DNA of 64,000 bases from Mytilus galloprovincialis (Eukaryota; Mollusca; Bivalvia; Mytilida; Mytilidae): NCBI RefSeq assembly GCF_965363235.1, contig NC_134844.1, positions 78,709,244-78,773,243 on the forward strand. Reading direction: 5' to 3'. The position numbers and the translations under genes were made by a program. The notes below the pieces were generated by a model that worked only from the letters and a program-made list of their open reading frames with translations, was not told where the DNA came from and did not search any database. Shown piece after piece: positions 33,901 through 43,870 of the stretch; the stretch's first letter is position 1; each line of letters opens with the position of its first letter.

Positions 33901-35304
33901 ATTGCGCGTCATAAACACCTTGCTATAACTTTTTGTTGTGACAATTTATGAAGAGTTTTGATATTGAAAAATAAAATTAATAAAATTTATTTGCAATGAT
34001 AGCTTGATAAATGGCCTGTCGTTTAATAGCATAGTCATTTTTTTATAGTTCAGTGTTTGTTTATTGTTGAAGGCTAAACGGCTCTTATAGTTGATTACGT
34101 CATTCTGACTCTGTTTTATGGTTGTTTCGTTCGTGGTTATACCACACATCCTTATTTTAATACTACTAATCCATGGCCGTTTGAATTTGTTTTACACTAG
34201 TCATATAGGGTTCCTATATAGCTTGCTGTCCGGTGTTCGCTACGGGTCCATGTTGAAGGCCGTACTTTGACCTATAATAATTAACTTTTTATACATATTG
34301 ACTTGTATAGAGAGTTTTCTCATTTGCACTTATACCACTTCGTCTTATTTCTACTCCCATCTGATAGTCTTACGTACGTAGATCAGCTTGATCTGTCTTC
34401 ACGCACTGTCCTCTGCCTAACAACATCATAGGGTGTCCAGTGGCTTCTATTGGAGCAGTACAAACCATACCACTGTCACATTTCCCGGCAGGTATCATAC
34501 CAAATGAGTAATGAGCTTGGCATTCTTCTCCTTCTTGCTTCAAACACACAGTAAAGAAAAAGGAAGAATAGTTATTGAATAAGAAAACGTACCTTATGTC
34601 CACCTTAAATCTAGATATCAAAATCGTAAACATGTAAAAATTGTCTTAAACATTATTTAAGCTTGAGGTTAAATTAATTTATTAATATATTATAAGATTT
34701 ACTAAACTTCTTCAGAAAATTCATTTTTTTAGGGGAAATCTATTAAGTTTTCGGTTGCTCGATTAGTTTTTATGCATCATATTAAAGTAAGGTGTGGTAT
34801 GATTGCCAATGAGACAACTCTCAACAATAGACCAAAGACACGGGAATAAACAACTAAAGGTCATCTTACAACCTTCAAAAATTAGTTAAACCCAAACCGA
34901 ATAGTCAGCTATAAAAGACCCCGAATGACCACCATTCCACCACAACCGTAAAACAGTTCATTTAAGTCTTGCTCCCAGTTTGACTATGTAATTCTACCCT
35001 TTTCACGTGGCAGGTAAGTGAACTTTGAATTAAGATTTGAATGATGTTAATCCGGCATTCACATTACGGAACATTTACTTGCTTGTCTATCAGCGTTGCT
35101 TCAAACCTTCCCCCTTTCCCCATCTGTAGTTTAAGAAAAACTTACCTTAGCGCAAACATCGTAACATCCACACAATCCTCCATTTTTAATGATGGATCCT
35201 TTACAATTGAGAGGTTCTTGAACTGCATTCTTACACAGTTCCGGGGTGCATACAAGGGCACGGCCCACAGAAAATATAGTACAAATTAAAATTAAAGGTA
35301 ACAT
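27912..35304 (-). CDS. Secreted IGFBP-domain protein with four thyroglobulin type-1 domains
   Basis: Seven coding exons, read on the minus strand: 35304-35146, 34537-34378, 33285-33145, 32386-32165, 29752-29531, 29257-29036 and 28018-27912 (stop TAG). All junctions have GT/AG ends and matching phases (0, then 1 throughout), giving 410 residues. Exon 1 begins MLPLILICTIFSVGRA, a signal peptide, and runs into CGCYDVCAK. With exon 2 (QEGEECQAHY to LLGRGQC) this forms an IGFBP-type N-terminal domain. Four thyroglobulin type-1 domains follow, each split by an intron between the PKCD...QCDN half and the CFCV...C half. Vertebrate IGFBPs have one such C-terminal domain; four in tandem is unusual. Likely roles, from the family only, are growth-factor binding or inhibition of cysteine proteases outside the cell. 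Exons 4, 5 and 6 are each exactly 222 nt. No known gene name is assigned. Confidence 0.85.
28019..29035. other. Intron of the IGFBP/thyroglobulin gene
   Basis: This 1 kb AT-rich intron has no further thyroglobulin-type exon and no recognisable repeat. The flanking splice sites are CAG at 28019-28021 (acceptor, minus strand) and GTAAG ending the exon at 29036. Confidence 0.6.
30035..30230 (-). repeat. Mussel dispersed repeat, family R1 (inverted copy)
   Basis: GATGTGGTATAATTGCCATT, AATAGACCAAATGACACA, AACAACTATAGGTC and CAATTCAAACGAGAAACTAA are the reverse complement of the end of the family R1 unit. It lies inside an intron of the thyroglobulin gene. Confidence 0.65.
30512..30669. mobile_element. 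Foldback MITE-like element
   Basis: The left arm from 30512 (GATTCCTACACT...) and the right arm ending 30669 (...AGTGTAGGAATC) are inverted copies about 70 bp long with several mismatches. The centre is GCTCGGCAAGCCTCGCGC. The whole unit would fold into one hairpin. It is non-coding and intronic. Confidence 0.65.
31677..31836. mobile_element. Foldback MITE-like element
   Basis: Arms of about 74 bp run from GAAATAATTCATGGGGGCTT at 31677 to the mirrored ...CCCCCATGAATTATTTC ending 31836. They are separated by a short CGCTTTCGCT centre, with a few mismatches. A weaker unit with the same AATTCATGG end word follows at about 32035-32125. Confidence 0.65.
32635..32715 (+). repeat. Short tandem repeat, about three units
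   Basis: The word GTGTAAATTAAGCTTAACA, with small losses, is repeated about every 30 bases three times. It is non-coding and intronic. Confidence 0.7.
33990..34350 (+). repeat. Two eroded copies of repeat family R1
   Basis: One copy is at about 34030-34155 (TTGTTGAAGGCTAAACGGC ... TTATACCACACATC). A second is at about 34165-34350 (GTTTTACACTAG, TATAGCTTGCTGTCCGGTGT, CATGTTGAAGGCCGTAC, AGAGTTTTCTCATTTGCACT). Both lie in the intron between exons 2 and 3 of the thyroglobulin gene. Confidence 0.55.
34785..34960 (-). repeat. Mussel dispersed repeat, family R1 (inverted copy)
   Basis: GGTGTGGTATGATTGCCAAT, GAGACAACTCTC, AATAGACCAAAGACAC and CAGCTATAAAAGACCCCGAA are the reverse complement of family R1. 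It lies in the intron between exons 1 and 2 of the thyroglobulin gene. Confidence 0.65.
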
Positions 35305-35830
35305 TCTTGAATATTAGAGAATTGTGAAATCGTTATCAGTGATCTTTATACATATAGCATTGCTTGAACTGTCTTATCTTCGCATCGTAATAATAGTACT
35401 TTGTCATATTGTTACAATCCGTGAGCTCATTTTTGGACAAGGTTGATCAAGTTACAAGGAAAACTGACCGCCATTAAATAGCACAATAGTACTGAAAGTG
35501 GAGTTTAACATCAATCAATCAATCATATCATGAAGCTTGATATTATAGTGACCTATTCGTTATCCTCTTATTCGACCCAAGTAACGACAGATTTGAATTT
35601 TAACTAGGTTTGGGATATAGGAGCCCCACTCACCCCCACTATCCATTATAGAACAATGACGGGAAAATATGTGAACTTATAAAATTATACCCTGTTCAGT
35701 CTGAATAATAATAAGATTACATACTGGCGTGTTCTGGTTTCGACATTTATAACCATAATTATAATCTTCGTTTTTGTAAACAAATTAAATAAATTTACAG
35801 TTGATAATAAAATGACAGTTAACATAAAAA

Positions 35831-37322
35831 ATGACCAAGGTTCTTGTATTTAACAAATCAGGAAGACTTAAAAATATTAAAATATCATTAGGAAACCAGA
35901 CTTTAGAATGTGTACAGAACTACACATACTTAGGTATAAATTTTTCATCATCTGGGAGTTTCCAAATAGCAAAGAAAGAACTTTATAACAAAGGAATGAA
36001 AGCATATTTCAAATTAAGGAAGACATTTTCAGTGGAAAGCCCAAAACCTAGTACTTTATTACACATCTATAACCATACAATCCGACCAATCTTGTTGTAT
36101 GGATCTGAAATTTAGGGTTATATACCACATAAGAAACAAATACATTTGGATAACTTTATATCAAAAGAAACTGATTATCTTGTACTAGAGAAAATTAATA
36201 CTAAGCTTTGTAAATTTTCACTTGGAGTTAATAAAAAACATCAAATATGGCATGTAGAGGAGAACTAGGTTCACTCCCTACACTGTATTATGTAATAATG
36301 AATTTGGTAAAATATTGCATCCATCTTATGAAAGATATTGAACCTTCAAATATTATTCTAAGGGAAGCCATAAATCTATCTCATTCTATGGACAAACATA
36401 ACCAGGAATCTTGGATAGGAAGCATTAAACATATATTTAAATTTCTAGACTTAGAATATCTATTTGTTAACCAGTCAAACTTTAAACAAAACCATATTCT
36501 AAAAAAAGTAAAAACATCTTTAACTATTAAATTTAAAGAAAGCTGGTTAGCTAGTTTAGAAAGCAATTCTGGGAAGTGTACTAATTTACAATCTGGCAAT
36601 AAATCAAGAACTTACAGAAAATTTAAAAATATTTTTATGTTTGAACCATATTTAAAAATGAATTCAAAAAAAGACAGGCAAATAATCACAAGATTTAGAA
36701 CTAGCTGTCATGATCTTGAAATCGAAAGAGGGAGGTATATTGGAATTAAAGCTGAAGACAGAAAGTGTAAGCTATGTAAGAACGCAGTTGAAGACGAACT
36801 ACATTTTCTTTTAAAATGTCCTGTTCTAAAAGATACTCGATCTCAACATCTATCTAATTTAAATTCTAAATTCAAAAAATTTTCAAGATTATCTGATGAA
36901 ATGAAATTTGTTTGGATTCTTTCATCTGAAGATTTTTTTGTTACTTCAAACTTATCTAATTTATTGCACTCCCTTTTTGAAGAACGAAAGAAAATTATAG
37001 AAAATATTGTTGCTTGGAAAAAAAAATAGAAGAAAAATATATATAGGAAATAAAATTGATCAGGAGTTGTCTCCCATAAACCTAGAACTATCCTAAAGAT
37101 TTATGTAATTTCTCCAGGTCACAGTGGCACCCATAACAACTATGTTTTGTCAATAACTTGGTTTATATCAGGTTAATTAGTGTAAATATGTATTCATGTG
37201 GTTTTGTGTTTAAATGTACTTTAATCATTCTAATCATTTTCTGTGCCTTATTTTGTAATTCATTTGATTGTATAGCTCAAATTTTGGGCACCATGATTGG
37301 TTAATAACATTATCTATCTATC
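35831..37322 (+). mobile_element. 5'-truncated, decayed LINE (non-LTR retrotransposon) 3' end
   Basis: The frame at 35831-36115 reads LECVQNYTYLGINFSSSG ... IYNHTIRPILLYGSEI, the region after the RT fingers and palm in many LINEs. An in-frame TAG follows where the family has Trp (GSEI-stop-GYIP). The sequence goes on in frame to about 36235, where one A is missing from an A run (NKKTSN context), and the frame at 36247-37029 completes the C-terminus. That part has a zinc-knuckle CKLCKN ... HFLLKC. The 3' tail runs to an (ATCT)n tract near 37310-37322. No endonuclease or RT catalytic core is present, so it is dead, with at least one stop and one frameshift. The clade is not assigned. Confidence 0.75.
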
Positions 37323-39160
37323 TGTTCGCAGTATTCGCTTCTCCTTGCGGGATTAATCGGGATACTTCACTCGTACAGTACAACAGAGAGGTTGAGCAAA
37401 AGTGTGCATACGAAAACGCGTATGAGTGGAATAGAAGTACACGAACACGCAAATATTTGTTATAATGTAAATTGAAATGCGTTCAGGAACGTCATAATAT
37501 ATTTGGCCTTGTACGTGTAAAGGCCATATTTGCAACGCGTAAGGCAAAGTGGCAAAAAAAGTATTGGCAATAAATGTCGTTGTACGTTCTACTTTTGCCG
37601 ATTATGTATTTTTTTTTATAAGATTAACTTTGTGATGTACCTCTTCTTATGTTTGACTGCATAATCGAATAAGTGGAATAGGTAAAAAAATATTGGGCCC
37701 TTCGTCAGTCATGTAGCTTAAACAAATTCGGTGACCTGTGTGAAAATGACAATTGTAGTAGCAATAACATATTTTCAAGGACGATTCTAGCGATTTTCAG
37801 AAACTTTAATTTAAAGTCATATCATTCAATATTTTGCTATATTTGCAAGCATTCTATACATGTATAGTCAGCTTATTAATTTGAAGAATATTCAGTTTTA
37901 TTCTTAAAGAGGAAAAGGCTACCTTTTATACTTTTTCAATATTCGTATAAGATCAACATAGTACAGTAATGGTTTGCAAATTTTCACAAAAATCCGTGAG
38001 ATGCTCAATTTACGTACTAGTATCTGCTTCTTTGGCATTCGGCAATCCTCGGTAGAATCCGCTACTCTCCTTACGGAATCGGCCGAGTTGAGACGAATGC
38101 TTCTTTGGATGTAAGGGAACGACCATTTAACTTTAAAAAGTGGGGTTAATTATTTTTTCAAATAACATATGAAAATATGAAATATTCTGATCCCCAATTT
38201 GATGAAAATAAATATTGCGAATAGTGTGGTCAAGCATATAGCAAAACATCCAGATTTTCCTCATACCTACTATTGTTAATACCCCTCTCCAACCCATCCC
38301 TTATAGTTGAATGAATGCTCCCTAAATGAACTGTCAACCGATTTTACTCGTTTTATTTGGAAAGAACCTAATTTCTTCGCAAAATCAACTTTCCAAACAC
38401 TTTACATTCTGACTTTATCAAAATATTTCGGCGACAATAAAAGCAAGTGAAATACATCGAAGACACTTGAGAAGACTTCATAAGTTTGATAAACTTATAT
38501 CTTATCCCTTTTACATAGTTAAGCAAATAAAATATGTTTAGATCACACTGAACCGACATGATGATGTTCCTACTTGTCCATCATATTACATGTTTATGAA
38601 CCGTGAAATTTGGGTCAAAACGGTTGTATCAAAAAAAACCATCACAACATTGTAAACATGTAAACTAACCTTTGAAGTTAGAAAAATACCTGATCCAAAC
38701 ACTTTAACTTGATACGAGACAGATAACTTCAAATAATAATTACTTTGTTTCAGAATAGAAAAGAAAAAACTTTGTTTTGAATTTCATTGAACATTGCTTT
38801 CATACATATATACAACATTGAGTCAACGTTTTTCTTGTTAATTAGTTTTCTTGTTGCTGTACATATCATTGAAAAGGTAGTGTTTTTCTTTCTTTTATTA
38901 AAGTCGGGAGAGAAATAAAACTCCAACAATATGAATGGTCGGCGCCTTACATAAAGAGTTACGCATAGTTCAACTTGAATAGTCTTCGATTTATAATTTT
39001 TGGACGCCGAATGTTTGCTTTATCATATAAATCCTGAGAAAACATTAATTCAAATAATAGTTATAATAAATTTAACGACCAAAACGGTCCTGTACAATAC
39101 CCCCTGGGTCCGTTACTAATGGACTATGCCACTCTGGGAATTTGTTATAGATGTATTCAT
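37323..39160. other. Intergenic stretch without supported genes
   Basis: This is AT-rich sequence. A short imperfect hairpin with CGGCAATCCTCGGTAGAATC lies near 38040-38090, between two CTTCTTTGG words. Open frames at 37268-37547 and 38368-38559 have no recognisable content. Confidence 0.35.
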
Positions 39161-39575
39161 ATGTGTATCCATCGGAAGATTTAAGCCTTTATCAACTCAG
39201 TGATTTGTATAGCTCGTTCTTAAGTTGTACTGTTACAGCACTGTCCCAGGTTCGGTGATGGGATCCCGCTAACATGTTTAAACCGCTACATTATGTATGG
39301 ATGTGCCTGTCCCAAGTAAGGAGCTTGTAATTAAGTGGAGTTGTCGTTTGTTTCTGTCATTATCTTTTTGTACATAAACTAGCCGTTAGTTTTCTAGTTT
39401 GAATTGTTTTAGTGATTTCGGGACCTTTTATAACTGACTATGGCTTCTGAGCTTTGTTCGTTGTTGAAGGCCGTTCTGTGACCTATAGTTGTTAATTTCT
39501 GTGTCGTCATTTTGGTCTCTTATGAAGAGTTGCATTGTCGCATTGACAATCACACCGCATCTTCTTTTTTATATA
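39160..39575 (+). repeat. Mussel dispersed repeat, family R1 (long copy)
   Basis: TATCCATCGGAAGATTTAAG, GTTACAGCACTGTCCCAGG, GGGATCCCGCTAACATGTTT, GTGCCTGTCCCAAGTAAGGA and TTGTTGAAGGCCGTTCTGTG, ending AATCACACCGCATCTTC. The layout matches the copy at 27330-27770. Confidence 0.75.
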
Positions 39576-41280
39576 TGGAAAGCTAATCTGAATTACTTTT
39601 TTAGGGATGAATTAGCCAAATGATTTTGAATAGAAAAAATATCACATCTTAGTGTCCGAAAGGAAAGAACCTGCGGGCTTGATTTGTCAATTTCACAAGG
39701 CTTCTCTGTAATTCGCTAGACTTACGCATGTGCATTATCATGTAAAGCAATCTATGAGCAGCGTTTTACATATTTTTTTTTTTCAAAAATTTATGAAAAA
39801 AAGGTACTAGATCAATTCTTAGTTTACAGATGATAAAAAAATATTCATATATACAAACTGAAAATAAGACATAAAAGATCATAAAACATAAAACTTATTC
39901 ACTCAGACTTATAAATCGTAAGACAGTACTAGACTCAGTATAAATTAAAGGTTTTTATATATATCATAGAAAACGTGACGAGACGAAGGCTCCAATCAAC
40001 TACCCCCCCCCCCCCCCCCCCTCTCTCCAAAAAAAAATAATAATCAAAATACACACCCTGTCCACCTCCATGAATACATTAAAAGCAAGTATTTATAAAG
40101 CAACAATCAACAGAATAATTTAATAAACTGTAGTCTGAGGTTTAATCAATTTCACAGTATTAAAATATAATTTTTTTTCCCGGGCGGGCAGATCTCGAAT
40201 CTAAATATATATGAATTATTCTGAACCCAATGTGATAAAGTTTGTCAAGTACTCATGATACGTCTAAGAGGTTGATTGTGTATATTCTATTTTATTACTT
40301 ATATGAACAATGTATTACATTTTCTTTATTGCTGATTTAGCACGAATCCGCTAATGGAATATATAATTATAAGTCAATTATCATTAATTGATTCGCTTGA
40401 GGTCATATTTTATTCAAAAGACTTCCTCCGCGAATGATTAATTACACAAATATGTCTTGCGCGGTGACAACTTGCATGTAACAGGTAACCGGATGCGTCT
40501 GATTTTCACCTGAACGCATGCGCTGTACTTCTCCACACCTGACAGGTGAAAGCGGAAGTAAGCTTTGAAATACAAACAAGAAATTTTTTGTTTAATGATA
40601 TAGACGAATAGGTGAGTCATTTTTATTCCAAACAGTAAGTAAACAAAGGCAAATAAACAAATCATAACTGGTTCATAAAAAAAGGTGTCTTTAGATCATC
40701 TCGGCCAGTGTTTTTTTCTCAACGAATTGAGGTAGATTTCTTCATATTCGAATTGTACCTAGGTATAGCTACTCCAGGTAATCACTAAACAGCCAAAAAG
40801 ATGTGTAATTATAACTTAAAAATTATTTTGCAATAGTTACGAAAACTATAGAATACTTTTTAAGATAATCCGTAATTGGACTCGTTAAAGTTTAGCAGTA
40901 CACTACTGTAACATTTGAATCGTAAAAAAAGTGGGTTACATCAGGAACATACAATGTATATTAGTTAGATACAATGTATAATGTTCCCAGGTTACATGAC
41001 CACAGAGACTGAATACCTTAATACCAATATAGGAAGGGGGAGGGGTTGCAGAAATCACATCTGAAGAAGAAATAGACAATACCAATGCTGATGATACAGA
41101 AGCTATAATAGCATTAATGTCAATATAAAATTCTCTAAAATATACTACATGAATCTTGGAAAGAGAGAGCTGAAAGAAAACATAGAAGAAAGTACAGAGT
41201 TTGTTAAAATGCTGAGACAGAATGGTTAAGAAAAAAAACATCAGAAGATTTAAAACTTTATTTGATGACAATTGTAACAT
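39576..41280. other. Intergenic stretch with homopolymer runs
   Basis: This holds a C run at about 40003-40020 followed by CT and A runs, and AT-rich sequence with no gene I can support. Frames at 40438-40665 and 40936-41280 show no domain. Confidence 0.4.
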
Positions 41281-41281
41281 A

Positions 41282-41955
41282 AAATATTGTCCTCCATGAA
41301 ATATTGTCTGTCAGACAAATTTTCAAATAAAATATTGTCCACTGACAGTATTTCATTATGAAATAGTGTTCTTGTCCATGAGATTTTGTCACCTCCTTCT
41401 GGACAATATTTCACTATGAAATTCTGTTCATGATCGACTGGCTTTGAAAATATTTTTTAATCGAATTATTTCACAATTAGAAATAGTACACAAGTATGCA
41501 GCATGCACATTTTTAGATTTATAACTGAAATTGTTTTGTATAGTAGAGAATTTTCTATTATTACTAATAGTGAGTTTCAAATTTGCATAGAAATTGTTGA
41601 TAATCTCCCCTTCATGAGACAAAATTCCATGACAATCTGTCTATGAAATATTGTCTCAATATTCACGAAATATAACCAAAATATAACCTCCCTTTAACAG
41701 GACACAATTTTGTAGTATTTATTTATGAAATATTGTCTTAATTCACACAAAATATAACCCCCTTTAACAAGACAAAATTCCATAGTATTAATTCATCTGT
41801 GAAATATTGTCTATATACAGACACAATTTCACTATGCAAATTTGTCCTCAGGACATTTTTCCATAGACGAGGACAATATTTCATGATACATGGTTATGAA
41901 ATATTGTCTTGTGGTACAATATTTCATAGGACAATATTTTGCTTTACACAATCAC
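41282..41955. repeat. Cluster of GAAATATTGTC words in both orientations
   Basis: The word (A)TGAAATATTGTC or its complement GACAATATTTCA, with one- or two-base variants, occurs about fifteen times in 670 bases (for example at 41298, 41402, 41645, 41726, 41801, 41872, 41897 and 41928). A CAAAATATAACC-CCTTTAACA phrase also occurs twice, at about 41675 and 41750. Spacing is irregular, so this is neither a simple tandem array nor a CRISPR. Confidence 0.7.
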
Positions 41956-42189
41956 AGTGTACCATCTGGCATCATCAGTTAAACGCAATCATTCCTAATA
42001 AAATTGTCATGTCATATGTTAATTTCATTATGCATATATGTGACACCTTTAATAAAAGATTAATTACTTATATTGTTTATTTAAAAAAAAAAGTACAATA
42101 CTGGAATACAATACTGGTACAAAATTTTTATACCAGTATTGTGGACAATACCAGTATTGCGATCACCAACTACAGGAGATCCTACATGA

Positions 42190-43440
42190 CATTATAGATT
42201 CTGTGTATCTTCACTACAGAGGGGCATTAAGGGGGAAGTAACCATGGTAACTGCACAGAAGAACGTAAAATAAAATTGCCATTTCACGATGAACGAACAA
42301 TGATCAACAATAAAAAATTTCTTGCACATTGATCTTTTTACAGATTTCACAAAACACAGTAAATAACGAACCTTTTTCAAGGCTGCACATGAAATAAAAA
42401 TGGCAAAACGTTGCACAAAAAAACCCTTTACCATGTTTAACAGTTTGAGCTTTACAAAATTATCTCCCTTTACCAATCTTAGAACTTTGGTTATACCTAT
42501 TGTGTTTACTGCTTTGGCTCAAATCAGAATCCTTGTCTGTACACCCAAAAACAAGTTATTGTGTCCATTCTCTTTCGCCCCTTTCACTCACACCACACAC
42601 GTTCACTCCGTTTTTATAAGTTTTGTCAAGATTTGCATAGTACAACATGATACATGTAGTTCAATATAAGAAGTTTTGTGTTCAATAATATTGTAATCAA
42701 GTTTTAAATAAATCTAAAATCATGTTTAAATTGTTTTTTTTTCATAATATTTCTAAATAACATACCAAGCTTAGTAATAGGAGTAATATTACATCAAATT
42801 AAGTTAAAACAACAATCATAATTTTTGAGCACAAAACAATAATACCAAATTTAGCTAGATACATACCAATTAGCAGTAATCATACATGTACATAATTAAC
42901 ATTAAATAATTAATCATATAATTAATTGATAAAAAAAAATATTGTATATAGTAATTCCTCAATCTTTATTCAGGAAAATATAATTTATTTGGTATACATT
43001 GCATTTTTTTGTATAATATATACATATAAAAAAAATATCTAAATGTTTAATAATTTAACTGGTTTTTGGATAAAAATTGGGTTTGAAGGTGTAGGGTGCG
43101 AACATGCAAGGTTCAAAAGTGTATTGAGCTTTTTTGCCAACCAAAGAAATCAGAAATACCAGCAAATTTCCTTGTACTAAAAAATGACATGATTGCCCTT
43201 TACAGTCATTTTGTCTATGGTTAGCGTCAAATTGATAAAACTTTATTGTGATCGATACTTATCATGATTTGTCAGAGGTCTCAAATAATTATGTGCTACT
43301 GTTAATTTTGGAGAGGTTAGAATTTAATATCATTCTTCAAAATCATTTTTTTTAATTGTTATAAAGAGACTCTCAAGTCAAATACCTACAAATGTAGTTA
43401 TCAAATCCATACCTGCCACTTATTGGGGTTCTATATGAAA
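42190..43440. other. Intergenic stretch upstream of the CD225 gene
   Basis: This is AT-rich sequence. Overlapping frames at 42192-42476 and 42400-42669 lie on opposite strands without recognisable protein content. The untranslated first exon and promoter of the CD225 gene must lie in this stretch or just after it, but I cannot place them. Confidence 0.35.
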
Positions 43441-43450
43441 GAAGGCTCTG

Positions 43451-43614
43451 ATACACCTTATCGCTAATCCTGGCTGACCTGGTCGCTGGAACTTTTGCCG
43501 CATACAACAATCACTTTTCCATTGTGTCGTCAGATATTTTGTTTTATGTCGTCAAAATTTTACAGGAACCTGTGTGATATCTAGTAATGGCGGACAAATA
43601 GCGATAAGGTGTAT
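43451..43614. mobile_element. MITE-like element, 164 bp
   Basis: The ends are inverted copies: ATACACCTTATCGCTA at 43451-43466 and TAGCGATAAGGTGTAT at 43599-43614, exact over 16 bases. The interior is non-coding. I recognise similar units as frequent in mussel DNA. It lies about 250 bases upstream of the CD225 coding start. Confidence 0.65.
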
Positions 43615-43724
43615 TATAAGTCCTACTAAACCTTCATGGGGGCCTAATAAAATGTCTTTTAATGTTGTTTTTCAACTTTTTTGTCTTCTTCAAACTTTTA
43701 CAAGCCTACATGTATATATATATA

Positions 43725-43860
43725 TTCATTGTAAATTTAAAAGACATAAATTTTACATTTTTATATATATATTCATTGTAAAATTAAAAGACATAAATTT
43801 TACATTTTTATATATATATTCATTGTAAAATTAAAAGACATAAATTTTACATTTTTCTTT
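43725..43860 (+). repeat. Tandem repeat, three 47-bp units, abutting a splice acceptor
   Basis: Units start at 43725, 43772 and 43819 with TTCATTGTAAA, followed by TTAAAAGACATAAATTTTAC and a TATATATA tract. The last unit runs straight into the TTTTCTTTTCAG acceptor (CAG 43862-43864) before the CD225 coding exon. Confidence 0.85.
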
Positions 43861-43870
43861 TCAGAATAAA

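Noticed and set aside
40003-40030. C run followed by CT and A runs, considered as an element end
   Set aside because: Simple homopolymer sequence with no paired end or duplication nearby.
41282-41955. Repeated word cluster considered as a CRISPR or satellite
   Set aside because: Spacing is irregular, both orientations occur and the genome is eukaryotic, so neither label fits.
42192-42669. Overlapping frames on both strands upstream of the CD225 gene
   Set aside because: No recognisable protein features; each overlaps the other in antisense.
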